Below are positions 1 to 12,171 of a DNA stretch of 64,000 nucleotides, piece after piece. Positions within the stretch are counted from its first letter, which is position 1, and every line of letters starts with the position of its first letter. The notes under the pieces are model-generated. The model was not told where the DNA came from. It saw nothing but the letters and a program-made list of their open reading frames with translations, and ran no database searches. The DNA is from Corydoras sp. C115 (Eukaryota > Chordata > Actinopteri > Siluriformes > Callichthyidae). Where the stretch lies: positions 10,217,501 to 10,281,500 of the forward strand of contig JAFMOC010000009.1 of assembly GCA_019802505.1 (NCBI GenBank), in the 5' to 3' direction. Both the position numbers and the translations under genes were made by a program.

Positions 1-78
1 GAGAAAACCTCATTTAAATTTATGTGCAAGTGAGAACTCTAATACTAACATTGTGTTGTTGTTTTTTTTTTAATACAG

Positions 79-1870
79 AAGCTCGAGAGTGTGTGAACTG
101 TGGAGCCACCGCTACCCCTCTGTGGAGGCGGGATGGGACAGGTCATTATCTCTGTAATGCCTGTGGCCTGTACCATAAGATGAATGGCCAGAACAGACCA
201 CTCATTAGACCCAAAAAGAGACTGGTGTGTAGAACCCATTTGATAGATTTCAGTTCATTTGATTTAACTTTAATAGGACGGGTTCTAAACAGCCCTCTGT
301 GTGCTAGATTGTGAGTAAACGCGCTGGAACCCAGTGTGCCAATTGTCAGACCAGTACCACCACTCTGTGGCGGCGCAACGCTAACGGAGAACCTGTATGC
401 AATGCCTGCGGCCTGTACTTCAAACTGCACAATGTGAGTATGAACAAAACTGTAACTTTACACATCATATCATATAGACGTTCTTTAATTTGAACTACTT
501 TTCTAAAAGTATAGCTACATTGATCAACACCCACTGATGGTTCACTGTATTGTCATTAAAAATGTCTGTGTAGCTTGATATCTGTATTATTTTTGCTAGT
601 CATCTATAAGTGACTGAGTCGGTTCTTGAATATCAAGATGCGTAAACACTGAAAATATCATGGGTTACACTGTACTATACTGTACTCTGTAGTGCTGGTA
701 TAAATGTTTAAGATGGTGGTGCATCGGTTAGACAGTCCTTGGTGTCTTTGAAGTCTTATCTTTGTGGAGTTTGTATGTTCTTCCCCTTGCACGCTTCCAT
801 TTCCTTCCATAATCCAAAACCACTCTGGTAAGTGCAAGAAGGAGGTGTGTCCAAACTTTGTACAGCTGGTTCACTGGAGTTACTTGTTATAAATATTAAC
901 AAATACTTTAGGGAGACGCATTTAGTGGGTTAACTGCATTTTGCTCACTTTCTTGGGGAACATCAATTCTGAAATGGACTGTAGTCAGGACATAATGTTT
1001 TTGTTGGACGGAATAAACACGACTTATATGAATTTTACTCTGTGCAATAAAATAAGTTGATTACAGAACATCATTGTCTGCTCTCCACCATACTGATTAA
1101 AAGCCATTTGATCTATTGTAATCTTACTTTAACAATGCGGTTCAGTAAAGCAGCTGCACATTACATTGGTGAAGTAGAATGTTGAAAGTTTGTTAATTGC
1201 ACAAAATGCAACATACAGAATAAATTTACCTGAAAATATAATGGGTTACACTGTACTATACTGTACTCTGTAGTGCTGGTATAAATGTTTAAGATGGTGG
1301 TGCATCGGTTAGACAGTCTTTGGTGTCTTTGAAGTCTTATCTTTGTGGAGTTTGTATGTTCTCCCTCTTGCACGCTTCCATTTCCTTCCATAATCCAAAA
1401 CCACACTGGGAAGTGAACTGTCTCATGTGTGTGAAGGTGTTTGTCTGTAATGGACCTGTCCAGGTTCCCCACAGTGCTGGGATAAGCTTTAGCAAAATGA
1501 TGAAAGTTTCTGGAGAACATTGCTTTGTGTTCATCACATCGGTTATGGTCACGTTTCTTTTGTCAGGTTTCCTTATTTACACTGACTCGTCTTCCGACAG
1601 GTTAACAGACCACTGACTATGAAGAAGGAGGGGATACAGACACGCAATCGCAAAGTGTCCAATAGGAATAAAAAGGGGAAGAAGGGTGGAAATGCAGCAG
1701 AAATGCTTCCAGACCTGGGCCACGTGGCGATGCCCGAGGATCACACAGGACCCTACTCACTGCCTTCGGGACCCCTGCTTTGTTATAGTGGCCCCCCACA
1801 CCTGCTACCCACATCCACCCTGTCCTATTCTCATCACCCAAACTCTGGCATGTTGCCAACACTATTGTAA
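79..1870 (+). CDS. gata1: GATA-type zinc finger transcription factor, 3' part (gata1-like)
   Basis: Three coding exons are read: 79-224, 308-433 and 1601-1870 (stop TAA 1868-1870). Exon 1 starts in the middle of a Glu codon after a poly-T/AG acceptor, so upstream exons lie beyond the left edge. It encodes the N-terminal GATA finger (CVNCGATATPLWRRDGTGHY, then CNACGLYHK), which in this family modulates DNA binding and recruits FOG. Exon 2 encodes the C-terminal finger (CANCQTSTTTLWRRNANGEP, then CNACGLYFK), the main WGATAR-binding module. Exon 3 carries the basic tail beginning VNRPLTMKKEGIQTRNRK. The finger-to-finger intron is only 83 bp. The fingers place it in the GATA1/2/3 group. The short C-terminus, ending GMLPTLL rather than the VTAMG type of GATA2/3, favours gata1; that choice is an inference. 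It converges on adnp. Confidence 0.87.
649..1415 (+). repeat. A-B-A local duplication in the last gata1 intron (degenerate V-SINE units)
   Basis: Segment A occurs at 649-828 and again at 1230-1409, about 180 bp each and nearly identical. It contains a degraded V-SINE core (GTGGAGTTTGTATGTTC followed further on by CCATAATCCAAAACCA). Between the two A copies lies segment B (834-1195), which is repeated outside the gene at 2928-3285. These blocks account for the small open frames in the intron. Confidence 0.75.
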
Positions 1871-2156
1871 ACACCAGGGCTCTGCATGGACTACATTATA
1901 AGGGGTAAAGGCAATCAGTCCCATAAGTGTCCTTATCCTGGTAAATAGTGAGCTGTATTTATCCGAATGGCAGGGATGAGAAACTAAAGATGTAAGAAAG
2001 ATTGACAGTTGTGTCTACTGTAAATACACAACATGTATTTCAAATGTCTTATTTCTTAAAGTTCCTGTTATGACATGTCGGCAATAAGAAGAGAGATTGC
2101 ATTTATTAATTAATTGAATTCTTTCAAATCGTTCACAACAGTAAGGGAAAATGCTT

Positions 2157-2166
2157 AATAAATAAA
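2157..2166 (+). terminator. Overlapping polyadenylation signals for the gata1-like gene
   Basis: Two overlapping AATAAA hexamers (2157-2162 and 2161-2166) lie about 290 bp past the gata1 stop codon. Position and orientation fit the end of its 3' UTR. The cleavage site itself cannot be seen. Confidence 0.45.
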
Positions 2167-2529
2167 AGTCCAGACATTCTCATGTTTATATCCAGACGTT
2201 ATCATATGATATTAAAATGTCTAACATTACTGAAGACTCTTCATTTTAGAATCACGGGTTCGATTTCAGTAAGTGACCAGGTTGAAGCATGCAAATGAAG
2301 CTGACACCATTACAGCAGGAGCACTGAAAGAACGTCTGTGAACTCAAGCTTGCGCCATGTTCTATTTTGGACACCGTTTTGCCTTTTGTGCATCATACGC
2401 CGACGCATTTTCCACACTGCATGTTCGAAAGCTAGAAGTCAGCAATGCATGCACACTGATTTGTTCTGAGTAGTTTTTAAACTAATCATTACAGACACTG
2501 ATGTTAAAATGAAACACTAGCACATTAAA

Positions 2530-2907
2530 GATGGACTTTGTAGTTCTCCAATTCCAGACTGTAGTCCATCTGTTTGTGTTCTACAGTACATACTGTGTAC
2601 GTCCCCTTCACTCTGTTCAAATGGTCAGGACATTATAGTAGCACAACAGAGCAGGTATTATTTCATTAATGGTGCATTATTCCTATCCCAGCAGTATCAC
2701 TAAGGTGTTTATATGAAACTACAGCAGCACAGCTGCACTAAAACCCCCTCACCACATCAGTGCCACTGCAGAACTGATAATCCACCACCCAAATGATACC
2801 TATTCTGTGATGGTCCTGACCAATAGAGAACAGAGAACCATCACAGGACTAACAAAACAAAGAACACAGATGTACTACAGTCTGTAATAGTAAAACTACA
2901 AAGTTTA
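2530..2907. mobile_element. Inverted-repeat (MITE-like) DNA element, internal part
   Basis: The left arm (GATGGACTTTGTAGTTCTCC, then CCAGACTGTAGTCC) is answered in reverse complement by the right arm (TACTACAGTCTG, then AAAACTACAAAGT). It is the same family as the fuller copy at 34829-35281. No coding capacity is seen. The outer ends are eroded or replaced by segment B. Confidence 0.6.
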
Positions 2908-2927
2908 CCTATATGATACCTATATGA

Positions 2928-3285
2928 GCAAGACGGAGGTGTGTCCAAATTTTGTCTAGAACTTTGTTCACTTGAGTTACTTGTTATAAATGTTAACAAA
3001 TACTTTAGGGAGACGCATTTAGTGGGTTAACTGCATTAGCTCACTTTCTTGAGGAACACCAATTCTGAAATGGACTGTAGTCAGGACATAATGTTTGTGT
3101 TGAACGGAATTAACACGACTTATATAAATTTTACTCTGTGCAATAAGTTGATTACAGAACATCATTGTCTGCTCGCCACCATACTGATTAAAAGCCATTT
3201 GATATATTGTAATCTTACTTTAACAATGCGGATCAGTAAAGCAGCTGCACATTACATTAGTGAAGTGTAATGTTAAGTTTGTTAA
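2928..3285 (+). repeat. Second copy of segment B
   Basis: This is a direct copy of 834-1195 with scattered substitutions and small indels. It contains the shared stretch GGGAGACGCATTTAGTGGG. It lies downstream of gata1, next to an inverted-repeat element. I do not recognise it as a named family and no transposase is visible. Confidence 0.7.
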
Positions 3286-3654
3286 GTTCACCATCTTTAC
3301 TTCAAAAAAAGCATAGAATTAATGCAATAAATTTACCTCCTTAAATTTACAAGTAAAATTTAGTCTGACTTATTCGGTCAACTTTCCAAGCAGCAGGTGG
3401 CCTTCTATTTTTTGTTTTCCTTTTGAGTTTATCAGGGTGAAACGGGCAGCCATGCATTGGGGAAATGGCAACAAATGTATGAAAAAGATTAGTAACCACA
3501 GGATCAGCCCCTCAGACTTTGACAAAACATACGTTGACACTCCTTATTCTTGTTTCTCCCACTCTTTTCGACTTTATTTTTGCAATTTGCATATAGATGG
3601 AAAAAAAACAAACAATTTGTGTGTGTGTGTGTGTGAGGGGGGCATTTAATGTAC

Positions 3655-3895
3655 TGTACTGTACTAGGGGCAATCGTAAGCTTGTGGTCAATGAATCAGC
3701 CTTGTGTTCAATTTCTAGTTCCACAAGAACTATGGCTGAAGTGCCCTTGGGCAAGTCACCTAACCCCAATCGCTCCCCGGGTACCATGCACAGGGCTGGA
3801 CACCGCTCCAAGCATGTGTGCTCACTTCACTTAGTGTGTGTTTCTCGGATGGGTTACATGGAGGATTAATTTATCTGTGGGTAAGTACAATAGGC
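3655..3895 (+). mobile_element. tRNA-derived SINE, second family (no V-domain)
   Basis: This is a typical fish SINE body with CCCTTGGGCAAGTCACCTAA, then CGCTCCCCGGGTACC, then a segment ending GGGTTACATGGAGGATTAA. The 5' head is a decayed tRNA-like part (GGTCAATGAATCAGCC). Related copies are at 15175-15375 and, reversed, at 55165-55382. A (GT)n run precedes it. Confidence 0.6.
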
Positions 3896-3994
3896 AAAAG
3901 AGATCATTTCATTTTTTAAAATCTTTAGCATTCAGTAAAGCATGATCTTCAACAAATGCAATAAAACCATGTGGTTTCACTCGATCATTAATTT

Positions 3995-4003
3995 ATGATA
4001 TAT

Positions 4004-4036
<33 letters not shown>

Positions 4037-4038
4037 CT
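3995..4038. repeat. (TA)n(TG)n microsatellite
   Basis: A TA dinucleotide run passes directly into TG repeats. The surrounding 3.9-4.98 kb interval between gata1 and adnp has no recognisable gene. It holds AT-rich sequence plus the 3' UTR of adnp at its right end. Confidence 0.9.
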
Positions 4039-4765
4039 GGTGGAAGTGCATAGTTCCATCTACTGGCAAAACAAAGTAAGTACATCTTGAGACATTAAAG
4101 TAGTAGTCAACCTAAGTTTAATAGATCTACAGTAATATTCACTTGATTACTTGTTTATTGACATTTATTAATAATGTTTTCATCGTTTGTGTCTTGTTAC
4201 CTTTCCGTTTTCGACCGCAAAGTCTTCCCGCTGTTAAGAGTCCAACAGATGAGTCTCGGCTTGGACACATTAGATGCAGCAGACATTAAACGAGCTCTAC
4301 AACACGTCTATGTCTTTATCTGTAAAGTGTTACATCCTGATTGGAAGAGCAGAGCTTTTGACAGCTGTTTCCAAAAAGATACAGAAATATAACTTAACAC
4401 TCATTAAACTGAGTTATCTTTATTTAGATTCAGAAAAAAAAACATTGGTTCTGCTTTACCACTGTGGGGAAGCACAACGGAATCAATCAAGCACTTGCTA
4501 GAAAAACATCCATTCCACATTCATTTAAACTGACCAATGCTTATATCATTACCAAAATTGTAAATAACATGAACTGGTTTAATGTAAATCGTTAAGACAA
4601 AAGACTAAAGCTACAGAATGTACAGAAATATTGGGCTTTTGGTTCAACAGGAATTCGAACGTTGGCCGCCGGCTCAACAGCTCGAATGCCTTTAATAGTA
4701 TTAAATCTACTGACCTTGATTGTATTAAAATATATCCAATGATTGTGGTAAATTACACTGTTTAA

Positions 4766-4775
4766 TTTATTTATT
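4766..4775 (-). terminator. Polyadenylation signals for adnp
   Basis: Two overlapping AATAAA hexamers are read on the minus strand (plus-strand TTTATT at 4766-4771 and 4770-4775). They lie about 210 bp past the adnp stop codon. Confidence 0.45.
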
Positions 4776-4982
4776 AGACATTAACAGACCTATCAGTTTC
4801 GTTACAATCCCATGAACCTGGGACTAAAATACAACATGGGAACTATGAGTGAAGGAAAGTCAGAACAGAAATGTCAAACGCTTCAGCGAGTGGGCTTGGG
4901 GAACTTCTCAGTTTAAATCATCGCATTTGAGTTAAACTGGAGGTAAAGGGAATCAAAGTTTGCCGTATAGAGACTAAAGCCA

Positions 4983-7900
4983 TCACCTGCCCAACAAGCC
5001 CACCTCCTTCCCCTTCTCTTTAAACTGTCCAGCTGAATTATAATGCCTCTCGTCTGGAGACAGGCCATCAGACCAGGTCGCATCCTCCGGACTGGAACCA
5101 GATCCAGAGACCTCTGAACTCTTTGCCTCGGTCTGGACGAAATTCCTGGTTACCCTTTCATCGCTGTTGTACAACAGCTGCTCCTGTTCAACAGTCTCCT
5201 CTGCCTCAGTCTGACCTGTGGAAGGTGCAAACGTAGCTTCTTGGGTGTCTGCATTTTCAGGCACGAGCTCCTGTTCAGACTCACTATCCGAGTCGATGGA
5301 AATGGGCTCCAAGTAGGATCCAGGACTTGGCTTGAAGGCACAATTACTCTGTCTAGATTGTCCAGTGTTGAGCGCAGGACTTTCCTCAGAGAAACCAGGA
5401 GTCTTTTGTTTGATTTTTGAGGTTCTGGAAACCCCACTTTTGTCGTCATTGGTGACTGTAAACAACCAATCTGGGTCAAAGTTCATATAATGCTCAAGCT
5501 GACTTACAGCTCGCATGTTGAAGCCTAATAACACGGCAGGTTTACGTGCCACAAAGTCCCGTTCACACGACCGCCTGCGGTTGGCGAAATGACTGGAGAC
5601 GTCGGACTTCCACAGCCAAAGGCTGGCGGCAAGTTTCTCAATCTCCCGCTGCGACGGATAAGGGCGCTGGTGAAAATAAGCTGTGAGAAATGCCTTCCGC
5701 GCATCATACGACTCGTCTGCGTGACCTTTAGGATCCAGAGCAAGGACCACAGGCTCTTCAGGTTTCTCCACAAATGTAGTGGGATAATACCGACTTTGGT
5801 CCATGAGCTTTCTCTTCTTAGGGTAAGACGTCTCTGGGGCCACCAGCTCTCGTTTCAGGGGCGAAATGGACTTGCTGCCTTGAACCTTTGCAGTCTGTCC
5901 AACCCCTCTGCAGTGTACCAAGTGAAGGGTGATGGTGGAGGCGGTCATGTTGCTTGTGTAGACACCCAAACAGTGGATGCACTTGTACGTGAGCTTTTTC
6001 TCCACAGGGTGGAGGGTTTGAAGAACCTGATGCCTGTCCCGGAGATGCTGGGCAAGGGCATCAGAGATCGGTCCCTTTAGGATGGTAAAGCATAAAGGAC
6101 AAAGAGTCTTGCCCACTTCCCTCTTTTGGGGTACTGGATTCTGGGAAACGTTCCTCATCAGCGACTCGTTGGGTTTTTCTTGCCCCTTGGATGGCAATAA
6201 ACTTGGCCTAGACACGGCACTGTTAGGAGGCTGTGCAGTGGTGGAAGACGTCTCAGGTGCATCCTTCATGTTATAAGTGGTAATAATTAGCTGGACGTTC
6301 TTCGGATTGCCTTGTTGAAGTGTGAGGTCAAACGTCAATGGGGAACCAGTTGCAGGTTCTGCCGGCTCGTTGGGATGGGCCTGCCGCTTGTGCGCTACCA
6401 TTTTCTCCACCTCATAAAATGTAGAATGACACTGCGGGCATGTCAGTCCATGTACCAACATATGGTTTAAGAGAGTGTCACTCGGTAGGTAACGGTTACA
6501 ATACAAACACTTGCTTGTAAAATTATGGATCTTCATGATGTACTTGGCCATAGCGTGGATCTTTTCGGCTTGGTGCTCCTTTTCGAAGTGAGCGCTATAG
6601 GCGCTTTCGGGAAAAAGTTCATTGCATATGGTACAAATCTTCCACTTCTGTGTCTGTGATGTGTTCAGCGCGTTAGCTGACGCCTTCTTGGCCTGCAAAT
6701 TCGTCAAAGTGGCGGGAGTAGAATGAGGTAGGGACTTTGCTGAAGGAGAGAAGGAGGCATTAGCATGAGAGGATGAAACCCCAAAGCCGCCCACATGTTT
6801 TCCTGTATGCGTCTGGGCAACAGCGCCAGAAAACTGAGCCTTGTCGGGCAGTGTGACTCGAACTGGCTGGCCAGAGGTTCCCGTGACTCCCTGTTTATAA
6901 TGGTTACCTACAGGTAAGGCCATTCCTTTGGGCATGTTGAAGCGATTCACTGGTTGCACCATGTGTGGATTCACTCCAGGATTGGTGGGTGTCTGGGAAC
7001 GAGCTACTATAACATTGGTGTGGCCAATCATGGCAGTTACTTGGTGACCAATGCGTTCATGATACTCAATGACATGTTGAACCAGGGCCTCATATGAACG
7101 TGGGAGAAAAGGGCAACTCTTACAGCGAATACCATAACTATTGGTATTAGCTGAGGCGGTCTCATTTTCTTGCTTGTCAGAATTTTTGCCTACATAAGGT
7201 GTGGCAACATGCTGGAAGTGCTCCCTGTAGATGTGTCTGCGAACTACATTGTACAACCGATCTCGATAGTTGCATTTCTTACAGTAGTATACTGGCAGTT
7301 CCTTTCTGTCGCTCGGCACAGGTTTATCAATCCGCACGCAGCCTCTCCCCACGGCCACGGCTCCTTGAGGACTAGCGATGCCCTGACGCATTACATTCTG
7401 AGGCATATGGAAAAGCCTGACATGAGTTTCCAATGTCCGCTTGTTTCCGCTGTACATGCAATAAGAACAGTTGAGCAGGATGCGGTTTTCAAAGTCCTCT
7501 CTATGAACATTGCGAAAGTGATTTTTGTACGCAGAGAAGTACTTGGAAGCAAATGGGCACTCGGAACAGCAGAACTGCTTTGTTCTATAATCCTGGAATG
7601 GAACAATAGAGAATGAGAAAGGCTCACGGCAATCAAAAAGTACTGGAATCTATACAGATAAAGTAAAGTAGAAAAGAAGCACTGACAGCAAACCAAAACT
7701 TCTTCTAAACATCTCCTCACCTGTGATTTAGTCCACGATGGATCCCACAAGCATACATCAAAATGAAAATGTTTCTCGTAGAACTCATCGGGACAGAATT
7801 CTTTGTATTCCTAAAAGAACAAATCAAAATGATAATTTTTTTTGGTTCCTGACAGACCATATGCTACAGGGATCAAGTCCCACAGAACAAAACTTTTCAG

Positions 7901-8991
7901 ACATTGCATTGTTTAACAAAATCCTGAATAACACAAACTTAAATATTTTTTAGTATACACATCACTAATTTGTCTCAAAATATAACTTTGTATAAAAAAA
8001 ACTATAAATTATTTAAATAATAAATTTAATAAATTTTATTAATAACTTTTTTGTATCAAGTCTTAAAGCAGCTTTACTTTATTCTAAACCTAAACCACTA
8101 AAAACAGTGACCGTGACAAGAAACTAAAAATATTTTGAAAGAATCCTTTTGAGAACCTTCTTATGTGACCAGGCCATGTTAACAGTATATGACACTTAAG
8201 TACAAATTACAAATATTAAGTTTCAAACATTTAAGTTTGTTGAATCAATAGAAACTGATTTAATTTAGTTCTTAAATTTTAATGAATATCCCTCTGTCTC
8301 TGCAGTTTCATCCTGGCAGAACTATAAACCACAGGTCCAATTGAAATTAGATTCTGTCTTTTAGCTCAAAGTCTTCAGTGTCAAAAGTTCATTTAAATGA
8401 CTTCAATCATCAAATAACAATAAAGCACAAACATGGGTGTTGACTCAAAATGTACAATAGTAGCTCACTATGGAAAGCCTGTGGTGTCACAAGCAAACCA
8501 TGGATGATGGGTTTGGACAATGTACATTAAATTTGCAAGGGAAATAGAACCTTAAAACAAATATGATACAAAAGAGTTTTGACATAGCATTACAATAATC
8601 ATGAGGTGTTCTTAATAGTTAAAAACCAGATTAAGGTTGTTAGCTAAAGTCCCTACCTATTACTGCAGCAGTCAATAGTAAAATTAATCCGATCAATGAG
8701 TTTAACCTGCTTTTTAATTTTAAGACGGGACAGGTTTTGAATATGTGGAACAACCACATTGGTTTATATGTAAACAAATCGCTGCATTAAATAAAACTGC
8801 ACTTGATTTACAGAGAAAAAAAATATACATGCAATCTGACACATGGATCATGAAACTTTAATAAAAAAAACAATTTACCTCTACATGTTCCTTGCAGAAA
8901 TCCAAGCCAATGTCACCCAACAACCTCTTGACCCGTTTCCTGGCTTTCCTCAGCCGAGTAAGATTGTTCACCGGGAGCTGAAACATTTCTA
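4983..8991 (-). CDS. adnp: Activity-dependent neuroprotector homeobox protein (ADNP)
   Basis: Three coding exons are read: 8991-8879 (ATG at 8986), 7810-7721 and 7592-4983. Together they give 935 residues; human ADNP has 1102. The start MFQLPVNN matches the family, and a CAG acceptor lies only 5 bp before the ATG, so the 5' UTR is spliced. C2H2-type fingers lie near residues 73-96, 106-128, 169-191, 223-244, 386-406, 429-472, 564-586 and 604-627. A basic nuclear signal (PKKRKL) is near 657, a homeodomain near 693-746, and an HP1-type PxVxL motif (PAVLL) directly follows near 751. An acidic SUMO-interaction-like stretch (ISIDSDSESEQE) is near 830. ADNP is a nuclear DNA-binding protein that joins CHD4 and HP1 in the ChAHP complex. 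The octapeptide NAPVSIPQ is not present. The C-terminus is shorter than in mammals but keeps TWSD. Confidence 0.96.
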
Positions 8992-9500
8992 CTGTGCAAA
9001 TAGGAAATAAAAGAGGAGAATAATCACAAATTTTTCAATCAAATACAGAAATAATGACCATTACCGACATCATGTGTTGATCTTTTTAATTAAATAATTA
9101 TGAACACAAAATAAATACATCCAAAGTGTTTATACAACCAGATATAAGTAAATATTTAAAAACTGAGTAAATAATGTAATGCTGCCAGAGACAATTCGGA
9201 CATGGACATGTAACATCTGTAGGAAAATAAAACATTATTTTTCATTGGCATTAATATTTTATTATTAAAAAGGGTTTATGAGCCGATATGCTAATAAGGA
9301 ACCTGAATCTGATAAAATATACATTCGTACAGGAATGTAGCTTTTTTTGCATCATGCATCCACAATGCAGAGAGTTTGCCAATAAAAAAAATGATCACAA
9401 GAAAATAAAACATCAATTGTCAGTATCAGGATTTACAATTCTGATGTAAATCCTGATGGTTACACAGTTCCCTTTTAATGAATTCCTAAAACTATTTGTT

Positions 9501-9501
<1 letters not shown>

Positions 9502-9546
<45 letters not shown>
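9502..9546. repeat. Poly-A tract (about 45 bp)
   Basis: This is a long A homopolymer in the 5' intron of adnp. A second one, of about 30 bp, is at 11244-11273. The remaining sequence between 9000 and 11430 is AT-rich intron with nothing else recognisable. Confidence 0.95.
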
Positions 9547-9549
<3 letters not shown>

Positions 9550-12136
9550 ACCAAATAGGACCTTAAAAATATTATAAGTATAAACATCCTCAGTTCCCGC
9601 AGTGCAAACATAAACACTGACATAATTTATGTTATAGTTCTGCAATGAGAAAGTTTCCTTTGCTGCAAAAGCATCTTATGAGTGCCTTCTATTATCTGAT
9701 GATTGGTCCTGACACGAGCCTAGAACAGTGTACAAGCTGCCAAGTCTCATGAATACAAATGTAGGATCTTAACTCAGTAATTAATAAATATTATACATCT
9801 GAATACAGACAGAGAATATTATTTTGTACACTGGCACAAAAATAAAAGGCTATTTTATTACTATCTGCACTGTAACGTCATATTTTCTTTGCATGTTTAC
9901 CTAATTATGAGGATCATTAATACCATACATTGATGTGCGTAGCGGTGACAGGTCAGCGGTTTACAAAGCTGGTCGCATCATATGTGGCCACAGCACATAC
10001 AGAAACTTTGACACACAATAAGCCTGCAACATTCTCAGACCTTTTTAGTCAGATACAATAAATAGACACTATTTGGAGACATCAAAGGAGTTTTATCTTA
10101 TATGTTCTATAATATTCTGAATTAATAATAAATTACAACATAACAGTGATGTAGGTTATGAGGCCAGTTTAACAGCGTACTTGATGCCAAGGGAATCAAT
10201 GTGAGCTTTCTTTCTTCTGTTGCTAATGGCATCTGTAAAAGTAAATATAACCAGAGCAACTTTGCCACAAAGTGACGGATCTGAGGAGCAGACTGTGCAA
10301 GTCACCAACACATTGAATTAGTAACTGCAGATTTCAAAACCTCCTCTGGTATGAACATCAGTACAGAACCCGTGTGCCAGGACATTCATGGTTTCCCTGT
10401 ACAAGCAGCTGCAAGTCTTGCATCACCAATCACCGGCCAAAGTGGCATAAAGCATGCAGACACTGGGCTCTGCAGAAGTGGAGACGTTCCAGGTGAAAAG
10501 AGACCAGAGTGCAAAGTATGTGTGGCCTGTAGCTTAAACTAGAAAGGAATTATGGGACAGGCCCTTTTGTCCAGCATCATTTTCTGACCTCACAAATGCT
10601 CATTCTTTTAAATGAGAAAACTTTTCAAAGCCTTCAGAACAATTGAAGTCATTATAGCTGCAAAAGGGGCCAGAATACAACATGGGTACCCCAATACGTT
10701 TGTTTACACACTGTATTTTCCAGTGCAATATAACAATACTTAACAAACCACTTAACAGTTATCAAAAAGATTTTAAAATCAAGAAAGTAGAAATATGAAT
10801 ACATTTCACCACTCAAACAAAATGCACCACTGTGAGTACAACTGACCTTAGCAGTTATATGAATACAGACAATCGGGCACCAACAATCCAGTCAAGGTTT
10901 AAAATCATTGCGATCACCTTTTCCTCCCCATAGTCTCACAGTTTCTGATTTACACCTGTGTGTTGTTTTGCTGCATTTTGTGTGTAATGAAGTGTTTTGG
11001 GCGTGTGATTGAACATATTCACGGTTTCATCCGATGGCATTATTTCAGGGTACCGCGCACGTGTTTACAGAAGTACGATTACCGCAGTTAGCGGTCCTAT
11101 TTGTGTACGGAATACTGTAATTATGTTCAAAGCACCTTTGGTTCTAAGGGTTGCATTTTTTTATTCCCCAAAACACACTCTAATGTGTTTTTAGTGGCTG
11201 ATATGATAATTGTCTGGGTGGTTTTTGATCGTTTGAAAAAAAAGAAAGAAAAAAAAAAAAAAAAAAAAAAAAAGCACAAACGCATCTCCGCTAGGAGAAC
11301 GTACGGAATACTGATAACTCCATTTTTTGGGCTAAAATATTAAACGTGGAGGATTCAAAACGATTAAACAGAGTGAGTATGATGACGTATCCCCGATTTA
11401 ATCTGATAATTGAAGGATTCGGATGCAGAGAGGAGCGGCAGGGTTGAATACCGAATGCTAACGTTAGCTTCGGTTGAACAATACAGGCTTTGCCCGCCAG
11501 CAGCAGGCCGCGCATCAATCTGCGCCTGAAAACACAAACCCGGGGTCTCAAACCGCGGCGTTCCGCGAAAGTTAAGACATTTTTTATTTTAAAAAAGCCG
11601 TGAAGCGGGTTTGAATGGCGGGTTGGCGGCGGGGTCGAGGGTTTGACCGGCGACTCGAGAACAAAAACCCGGGCGCCGGAGCAGCGAGCGCGCGTTAGCT
11701 CATGGGCTGTTCGGTGCTCCGTCGGTCGGACACACACACAAAGCGAGCGCGGGGAGCAGCCGGTACCTGACTCCGCTGTCCGTGGTGCATGGAGTGTGAG
11801 CCGCTCTGCTGCTCCACACCGAAGCGGTGGAGTGGGTGATGGGTGGAGAGGGCGCCGCTCGTCGGTGAGCCCGCACTCGGATGCCGCGCTCGTCCTTCGC
11901 CTCGCTCCCGCAGCCGGCACAAGCTTCACAACTTCTTCCCGAGCTCCGGACTCTCTCTCAACGACAACGACACTCGCACCACCGCCGTCTCCTGCAGCCC
12001 CCGGGTCCGTGTGTCCCGCACCGCCGGACGCTGTCGAACCCGCTGCGTTTGCTGCTCAAATATTTGAAGAAAAAAAAAAACGCCTCAGAAGAGTTTTTCA
12101 CTTCCAGACTATTCCACACCGCAGCCAAGCCTGTAC

Positions 12137-12148
12137 AAGATGGCGACC
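12137..12148 (+). promoter_or_regulatory. YY1-like site (AAGATGGCGACC)
   Basis: AAGATGGCGACC closely matches the YY1 consensus found just inside transcripts of many housekeeping genes. Its sense is plus, pointing away from adnp, so the CpG block may fire in both directions. Confidence 0.45.
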
Positions 12149-12157
12149 GTGTCCAGT

Positions 12158-12171
12158 CGGAAGTGACGTCA
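12158..12171 (+). promoter_or_regulatory. Composite ETS/CRE site (CGGAAGTGACGTCA)
   Basis: A GGAA ETS core is fused to a full palindromic CRE (TGACGTCA, 12164-12171) in the spacing known for joint ETS-CREB binding in vertebrate CpG promoters. It lies at the outer end of the adnp CpG block, 20 bp from a YY1-like site. Confidence 0.6.

Noticed and set aside
5589..6080. 163-residue plus-strand frame
   Set aside because: It is antisense to the last adnp exon, with no homology and no splice context.
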